Assembly: GCA_018340805.1 (NCBI GenBank)
Contig: JACMZG010001913.1
Location: 18,035,629 to 18,099,628, forward strand
Source: Microvelia longipes
Taxonomy: Eukaryota; Arthropoda; Insecta; Hemiptera; Veliidae
Direction of reading: 5' to 3'
Length of the DNA stretch: 64,000 nucleotides
Below are positions 57,174 to 64,000 of the stretch, piece after piece (the first letter of the stretch is position 1; each line of letters begins with the position of its first letter). The notes below the pieces were generated by a model. It searched no databases. It was not told the origin of the DNA and was given only the letters and a program-made list of their open reading frames with translations. A program made the position numbers and the translations under genes.

Positions 57174-57378
57174 AAAAATCGGGTACGGGGTACCTCGGAA
57201 CTTTTCCTCATTACATCGGATTTTCCACATAACACATATATAGACAGACAAATTGTTATGAACCACTCATTGAGTCTTAAAAACACCTGAATTGGATAAG
57301 TTAATCGAAATCCGGGATTCGAATTTTACTGCAAACACAATACTTGCCCCATATGTCTAGGATATAAATGAGAAAAAG
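57174..57378 (-). repeat. Family A copy reduced to its two ends
   Basis: AAAAATCGGGTACGGGGTAC, then CTCATTACATCGGATTTT, joined directly to ACATATATAGACAGACAAAT and on to AGGATATAAATGAGAAAAAG. The whole middle, with the 5S-like block, is deleted. Confidence 0.8.
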
Positions 57379-58393
57379 TAAAAACATAAAAGATAGAACT
57401 ATCTCTTCCTTAATCTTCTTTTTACTTTATTATTTATACTACACTTCTCAGACAAAAGGAAAACCCTTTCTCTTCCTTACTTTGAGGTTACGTAATATAA
57501 AGCCAACCTCCAAATTAGCTATTTTGACACAAAGGAATCATCCAATCATCCTAATTCTAGTCAATTCTACCAACTGCAGATTCTTGATTTACAATAAAAG
57601 TATAAAATGTGGTGTAAAAATCAAATAAAACTATAAGTTGTTTGTTTTAGTTTAATATCTTTCTAACAAATTTAACAGTCAGTTATAACCTTAAAATTCA
57701 AAACTATGGACAGTAAAAATTTTACAGAGGATATAAAATATTATATAAATAATAAATTCGACAATTTTATGGATATTATAAAGTTTTACAACAAGAGACT
57801 TTAAATTGCCCACCCATTGAGCAGATGTATTTAATAAGATTCTTGAGACGATTATTTTTAAAAGGATTAATTAAATAATAACTAATTGATTGCACATATT
57901 CGATTGTCATTGTTTATTAAATCACTATTAAGCTTTTGACTAATATTTAGTCATCGTTAAAATTTTCATCACCATTTTGGATTCACTGCGTTTATCCACC
58001 AAACTTTGGACTCACTTCGCTCGTCCTCGTCAAAGAATATAATAGTTATAGATTGTCGGAAGGTATACGAGAGTGTCAGACACAGAGAGTCAGGCGAGGG
58101 TAAAATTAGTGCTGGCATCTAGCGGTAGCTCTGAAACTAACTCTCTTTACCATAATATTCTTCCCACTTTTCTAAGATAGTTCTACAAAATTAAGTTGTT
58201 TTTTATTACCATTTAAAACAACACGAGTATCTACTTGAAATTTGTCATTATTATATAAAGCAATTATTTGGATTAATCAGTTTTGTGCCAGGAGTAGTTT
58301 GCTGAAAATAAGACGACAGTGGCGCATTCTCGTAGTTGGCATGGTAAAACTACCATACTACACGCTAGCGCTCCTGTTAATTGGCTAAGGAAC
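57379..58393. other. Mostly non-coding stretch
   Basis: A family A scrap on minus at 57965-58045 (GGATTCACTGCGTTTATCCA, TGGACTCACTTCGCTCGTCC). An 86-codon frame (57368-57628) overlaps the family A end and has no motif. Confidence 0.45.
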
Positions 58394-58624
58394 TAACCTT
58401 TTCTAAATAAAAACCATCAACTCCGTCTTTTCCACAAGATATTTACTTTATTAAGGCACAGAGGTCCTGGACAGTTGACGGCTCGATATCTTTCCGGCAC
58501 TGATGATGGCGTAAGCTGAAAGCCAGTTCTGCCTTAATAAAGTAAATATCTTGTGGAAAAGACGGAGTTGATGGTTTTTATTAAAAACATTCCACAGCGT
58601 AGTAAAATATATTTAACCTTTTCT
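58394..58624 (+). mobile_element. Minimal foldback PLE derivative with hammerhead ribozyme
   Basis: The 11-bp direct repeat TAACCTTTTCT (58394-58404) lies next to a perfect 53-bp inverted repeat: arms 58407-58457 with flanking bases, and 58530-58582. The 72-bp centre carries a hammerhead. After the right arm come 31 unmatched bp, then the second TAACCTTTTCT at 58614-58624. Arm sequence includes TTAATAAAGTAAATATCTTG, TGGAAAAGAC and TTTTTATT, parallel to the tail of the 18-22 kb PLE. No coding capacity, so mobilisation would need a PLE RT in trans. Confidence 0.82.
58496..58533 (+). ncRNA. Hammerhead ribozyme in the minimal foldback element
   Basis: GGCA (58496-58499) pairs with TGCC (58530-58533). 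Core CTGATGA is 58500-58506, extra T 58507. Helix II GGC/GCT closes a GTAA tetraloop (58511-58514). GAAA is 58518-58521. Helix III is AGC/GTT with a 2-nt loop. C58529 is the predicted cleavage site. All invariant bases are intact and the helices are very short. Confidence 0.82.
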
Positions 58625-58699
58625 TGTCCGAAACAATAAATCTCAGGACCATCTTTCTTTGTCTATATATTCATTGGTCCTCACACAGAAATTACATTA

Positions 58700-59262
58700 T
58701 TTTTATTTCCAGCGGTCACCCATTTAGGCACTGATGCTGCTTAACTTTTATGATCCAACCAAAGCCATAGATATACTTGCCGTATTGATACAAAACTTAT
58801 ACTTATACCAAATTTCAACTCAATTGGAAAATTTCACGATTTTTAAGATTTAATAAAAAAAACGTATACGTGTAAGTCATTTAATAAAACCTATACTAAT
58901 GGTAATAACGTGATGAAACTTGGCACATATGTTGGTCTTTTATATGACAACATGCTTGCTAAATTAAATGCTCAAACTAATTGCTCCAACATTTTTCCAC
59001 GTTTTGCTGAATCATTATTTTCGGTTAATGACGTTATATATTATTTTTCGGACTATCCAAATAGAACCAAAACTTGATTTTTTTAAAACTCTTTAGCATA
59101 AACACAACATAAACATACAGACAGACAACTTTGTAAAAACCACTCAGCAGGCCTTAAAGCCACTTTAAACGGATAATTTTGGTGTTATCTCCTTTTCAGA
59201 TCTTTTTACAAACACAATACATTTCCTATATACCAACGGAATACATGAAGAAAAGTAAAAAG
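58700..59262 (-). repeat. Family A copy lacking the T-run end
   Basis: Plus text starts at the shortened 5S-like block (CAGCGGTCACCCATTTAGGC, CTGATGCTGCTTAACTTTTA). It continues through AACTTGGCACATATGTTGGT and ACATACAGACAGACAACTTT to ACATGAAGAAAAGTAAAAAG. Confidence 0.82.
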
Positions 59263-61879
59263 GAAATTCACTACTAAAAACAAAATTTACAAACTATTTC
59301 TTAATACATTTTGGACTTATTTTACATTTTTATACATGGAAGGGACAGTAATTCGATTTCATTTAATATTTTTTAAGTCCAACAAAATAAAAAAAATTAA
59401 ATTGGATTATTCAATGACTAGATGAAAGTAGGCTTTAATTCTATATCTTACAAAATTTAGATATTGTATCTCATTAATTTACTACTTTACCGTGTTGTAG
59501 TTTTTTTAAGCTCTTTAGCTATTTAAAACCCTTTTTATGTACTTTTTAATGTTTTTAAGTAGTCTGTGATGGTTTTATGTAAAGTTAGTTATTATTCGGA
59601 AGAGGGCCACATATTGCCTAAATTAAAGCTTACTTAAATTAATAAATTAAAGCCTATCTAGTACTTTAATCTAGTAATTTAAGATGGATGGAGTACTATA
59701 CACTAAGAAGTGCAACTAACGAAAAACTATTAAATTGGATTATTTACAATAACAACATATAATAATAATTAATACATTAACATTAAAACTATTGAACAAG
59801 CTTCCATAACTTACGAATAAATAATTTATGTAAAAAAAATACTTTCTAAGCTATATTTCTTTCCACCTCCTTCATTCTTATCCAATAAATTGGAATTAAT
59901 ATAACTCAATACCCCCCCTTTTTTTTTTTTAAAAAAAGAGGCTTTTATTGCTATAAGAAACTTATAAAGCATTTACCTTGGGAAATTGATGTTATTAAAT
60001 ATTTTAAAATGAAAAGTTAGTTCTTGAGAAAAAGCTATATATTTTTACCTCCAGAGATATTAGTTAAGTTTTATTAGGATCTTGGAGTTTCCTTCAACTG
60101 AGTTTTTCAAGAGCTATTAATAATCGTATTTATGATGAATAATTAAATACCTTTATTTAATACCTCTAAGTTAAAGCTTTTTTCGACTTGTTAACTATAC
60201 TTATTTATTATTTATTTATTTTATAATCTGTACATTTATTTTTACAAATACAAGAAATAAAAATAAATATCGACATTAATGACGTCTAATAAATCTAATT
60301 ATATACGACTAAAATATTTCAAGCTCTTTTGTGTTGCATATTATAACATAGCTGCTTTGTGAGCTAAGAATTTGTAATGTTAAAATTAGGAAATTTAACT
60401 ATGATTAAGTTACTAAAGGGGAGGGGGAACAAGGGTGACCAACTCTATATCATATACTTTCAAATGATAAAATCTGCAAACTTAACAGAAATTAATGGTT
60501 ATTTCAACGGTAAATTAATTTTTATAATAATAATTTTCTTTGACTTTATAAATTAAGTAAAAACATTTTTTTAACCTTAGTAATAAAACATTTCTTGGAT
60601 GACAGTGACAAAAAAAGAGGAAAAATTAGGGTTGTATTTTAAAAGAGAAGGGAAAACGTGAAGAAAACCTCATTTGGTTAATTACGGTAAAAAAAACTCG
60701 TCGCAGTAAATGAGGAGGCAGTAAAGAAGTTGATTATATACCAGGGTTAAATAAACCCCTCCCTGAGAAAATGGTAACCTTAAACGTGTAAAGATAATGT
60801 AAACAGCACGGCTCATATTTTGTATAAAAATACAAAATATCATCTTAAATAACCTTAACATTTTTACGCTTTTCCGTTTACAGATAAAAATTTAGCTTCC
60901 TACTGTAAAACAAATTTTTATAAAGCAGTAGTAAATTAGGTACTTTACTGACTCAAAAGTCAGTAAAGTGCGATTTTATTGCCAAGGCAGTAAAAGTACA
61001 GTTTTTTCTGGTAGTGAAAGTAGTTATTGGACAGTAATTATTGTCTCGAAACCGTAGGTAACCGTGGGTCGGAATACATATACAAAATAGATAAGTCGAG
61101 ATCAAACTAAAAACATAATATTCTAAAGAAGAACGCAAATATTCTGATATAACTACGGTAAAATGTAAAAAATATCTAAAAATTGTAGCTAATTGAAAAA
61201 TTTAAATTTTATGACGGAAGGCGTCTAAGACTAGAACGCAAATAAATATTGTAAATAATAATAAGACGTTAGAAAAACACTTTATTTAACATAAACAGCG
61301 ATACGAACTCTTTCAAGTCAGGTAAAATAACAATTTTCTTAAACTGTAAAAAATAAAATGAAAAATCCTTTAAAATTTACAAAATCATAATCAATTTCCA
61401 TAATAAATAAGAAAAATAACCTTAAAACAAAAATAAGTCTGTTAAGTAGAAAATTATTGTAAAAATTATATAAAATCAAACTTTTTAAAAATTACTCTTT
61501 GGTTGAATGTCAGTTGTCACAATTCTATTATTTGGAAAAAGAAAAAGAAAAGTCATCCCCAGAAGATATTTTGACAAGGGCCACAGCTGTTTAATATACT
61601 TTTCATTTTACCAGAAATAAAAAAACTCATTGACAATCTCCAATATTTTTAAAATCACTTCTTCTTCTTTACTTTTCAAATAAAGATTTTAAAAAATTTC
61701 TTAATAAGAGTTAATTAATTAAATATTTCCTAGTAACACTGAGTATTGAGTATCTGCAATATTATTGTATTATTTATATTGTTTATATTAATATTATAAC
61801 TAAATAATAATTCATAGCGTTTTAAATTTGTTTTTAATTACACTAAAGGAATAAGTAAGGCTCATGTTAGGGACAATAT
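59263..61879. other. Long stretch without recognised features
   Basis: AT-rich. A perfect hairpin at 60942-60968 (CTTTACTGACT with its complement) and a C8/T12/A6 run near 59910-59940. No gene or repeat copy recognised. Confidence 0.4.
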
Positions 61880-62305
61880 TTCACTTTCCCATTTTCTACA
61901 GTAAGTGAAGAAAGCATTGTTATTACAAAAAATTCGAAACTCAATTTTTTGACAAAAGGAATTGCGTATTAGCTGGTAATTTTTAGAGAGTAAAATTACC
62001 ATTTTATACAGATTTATACAGTAAAAACGTCTTCGGACTCGCTTTTCTCGACCTCAGGCTGTAACGTGATTCCCAGTGGTCACTCACTTCGCATCGATTT
62101 CGCACTAGCATCAATTTTTTTAAAAAAGCCCTAAAAGAATTGCATATTGGCTGTTCATTTTTAGAATATAAAAATTAACTGATTTATACAGTAAATAACG
62201 TCTTCGGACCCGCTTTGCTCGTCCTCAGGCTGTATAGACATACGTGATTCCTAATGGTCACCCACTTCGCATTGATTTCGCTGGATACTGCTTAACATCA
62301 GTAAT
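61880..62305. repeat. Family A fragments with a tandem duplication
   Basis: A plus-oriented 5' end scrap (61880-61945: CTACAGTAAGTGAAGAAAGC, AAAAAATTCGAAACTC) precedes two direct copies of a minus-oriented piece. Each has ACGTCTTCGGAC.CGCTTT.CTCG, CCTCAGGCTGTA, and GGTCAC.CACTTCGCAT from the 5S-like block (about 61965-62125 and 62140-62305). Confidence 0.65.
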
Positions 62306-63090
62306 TCTAACTGAGCTAAAGGGGAAATGCAGAGCGGAAGTAAAGTAGTTGTCATGACAACCAAAGTTATTTTTTTCTGCTAGTTACTTTTCTACCTCTG
62401 CAAGAGGAAGAAAACTCTACTTTTTTTTACAGGAGGTAAAATTAATTTTATCACTTTTCGTTTATTAATGAGAGAGGAATAATTTTATAGATGATATAAA
62501 CAAAACGAGGTAAAAATAAAACTTATCATTTCTTTAATTGCATCTTTCCATGAATTTTAAAAATATATACTTTGCATGTCTTGCTTTAATCAATGTTTAT
62601 ATTTAATTACCATTTTAATTACAAAAAAGTGAAAAAGTGTTTATAATATAAAAATAAATAAGGTCAAGAGTTACACACCGACAAAAGTTCATTAATACAC
62701 GGAATAACTATTTGTAGTCCTGTTTAGGTTTTTTTGTGTTTTGAGGGTTTAGATATAATTTGATTGTAAAACGTTGATAACCTTAAAAAAAGAGGTATTC
62801 TAATTCAGTATGCAGAAAGAATGTATGAGATAAGAACCTAGAGAGGTCACGATGTTTCAGTATTTTTAGTGCTTTTAGACCAGCAATAAAATAACCCTCC
62901 GGTTTTAACCTTTTTTGAAATAACCCTTTTTTAAACAATTTTATAATAAAAACTTTTCTTTTTATTACCGAAACATATCTGTTTATTATTCATAACACAG
63001 CTTTTCGCGTATTTCGTTTGGAACACGTAAAATTTTGTTTTTAATATTTTTGCTCTGAAAATGATAAGATTTGTTTTGATGCTGGGTTAC
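62306..63090. other. Non-coding stretch
   Basis: Nothing recognised. Confidence 0.4.
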
Positions 63091-63096
63091 TTTAAA

Positions 63097-63320
63097 ATAT
63101 TAGGTACAAAGTACCTTTAAAACTTTTCTTCTTCAAAATATTAGTACAAAGTACTTTAACTTTTCTTCTTCAAATATTAGGTACAAAGTACCTTTAAACT
63201 TTTCTTCTTCAAATATTAGGTACAAAGTACCTTTAAAACTATTCTTCTTCAAAATATTAGGTACAAAGTACCTTTAAAACTTTTCTTCTTCAAAATATTA
63301 GGTACAAAGTACCTATAAAA
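63097..63320. repeat. 36-41 bp minisatellite, 6 units
   Basis: TAGGTACAAAGTACCTTTAA plus CTTTTCTTCTTCAAAATAT, starting at 63101, 63142, 63178, 63217, 63258 and 63299. The monomer is the terminal GGTACGGGGTACCTC/GGAACTTTTCCTCA segment of family A. Confidence 0.93.
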
Positions 63321-63500
63321 CTTTTCTTCACCAAATCGGATTCACTTCAAAATACGAACGTCAACTAATTTATATTGCAGAGTATCTTCCCAATCCTTTC
63401 TCTCGTCCTCAGACAAGAACAAAATATCCGTCATTTCCAGCGGTCACCCATCCAGGTAAAAATTTTGTTCAAGGCTGCTTATCATTAATAATAGTATAAT
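63097..63500 (-). repeat. Family A copy with tandem array at its end
   Basis: Array (63097-63320), then CACCAAATCGGATTCACTTC, CTCGTCCTCAGACAAGAAC, and a partial 5S-like block (CCAGCGGTCACCCATCCAGG at 63439-63458). Confidence 0.75.
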
Positions 63501-64000
63501 TAATGTTTTCAAAACTGTGTTAAACATGGCACGAGAATTTTTTTATCGTTTAAATAATAAACATATTCTATTAGTCGATTTTGGCTCAATATAAACAGAT
63601 TAATTGTTTCTAACGAGCAAGTATTATCTGACGTCACAACACTTCGTAATACTATAAGAGTAGTTTAAACAAACTAAAAAGGATTCCGTCTTTAAATAAA
63701 CATTAAACGTTACCAGAACACTTGTTAATAACATTAATAATAAATAATTAACAAAACGCCACGAGAGCACTTGTTTACAGTAATAATAATAGATATCATA
63801 CATACATAAATGTTGATAGTAATAAATATTACACGAAAAACGTACGTAATTTTTTATGATAATAGTAATATTAAATAAGTTATATAGTCAATTTCACGAG
63901 AGCACTTCTTAATAATATTTAAATAAATAATAAAGAAAACGTCTCAAGCACACTTGTTAATAGTAACAATAATAATAGATGTTATACGAAATACCACGAT
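63501..64000. other. AT-rich end of window
   Basis: Three spaced CACGAGAGCACTTGTT/CACTTCTTAATA-like blocks (63761, 63896, 63946) alternate with AATAATAATAGAT runs. This is a loose repeat of about 110 bp, not resolved further. Confidence 0.4.

Noticed and set aside
1..64000. Host genes with introns, or viral or bacterial insertions
   Set aside because: No chain of conserved exons, splice-consistent domains, operon structure or viral hallmark protein was recognised. Decayed or very short exons cannot be excluded by eye.

Overview
This is an AT-rich eukaryotic window with no convincing host protein-coding gene. It is a mosaic of interspersed repeats, decayed retroelements, small inverted-repeat elements, minisatellites and (AT)n tracts. 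The contents suggest an animal, most likely an arthropod. The evidence is a Penelope-like element (PLE) with a GIY-YIG domain and hammerhead ribozymes, a Ty3/Gypsy pol relic of the type common in insects, and an abundant repeat carrying a segment that resembles arthropod 5S rRNA. The species cannot be named from the sequence. Nearly all open frames are short, low-complexity, or products of tandem repeats.

The only protein-coding material I recognise is retroelement-derived. At 18.1-22.3 kb lies a foldback PLE. Its minus-strand arm holds a frameshifted reverse transcriptase plus GIY-YIG endonuclease. A 5'-truncated plus-strand copy is joined to it head to head. Each outer end carries a full hammerhead motif, and a 12-bp direct repeat fits a target-site duplication. 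At 14.4-15.4 kb is a plus-strand Ty3/Gypsy relic with protease/RT, RT and integrase pieces.

The rest is mostly dispersed repeats. Family A (about 0.95 kb, about 25 copies or fragments) has an internal 5S rRNA-like block and ends in a T-run. Five of its copies have grown tandem arrays, each from a different internal segment (5.5, 10.7-11.7, 26.9, 40.8 and 63.1 kb). Family B is a tRNA-derived SINE (11.8-12.2, 17.9, 33.9 and 41.2 kb). Families C to G are smaller dispersed repeats. Inverted-repeat elements occur at 4.2, 13.1, 16.1, 43.3, 49.2 and 53.5 kb; the one at 49.2 kb has an exact 8-bp target-site duplication, and the one at 53.5 kb is nested in a family A copy.

The most interesting signal is a set of three foldback insertions (18.1-22.3, 39.5 and 58.4 kb). 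All share one asymmetric architecture: direct repeat, inverted arms, a 31-38 bp one-sided extension, then the second direct repeat. Two of them carry hammerhead ribozymes. The 58.4 kb example is only about 180 bp, with perfect 53-bp arms and an intact ribozyme core, and looks like a minimal non-autonomous PLE derivative.
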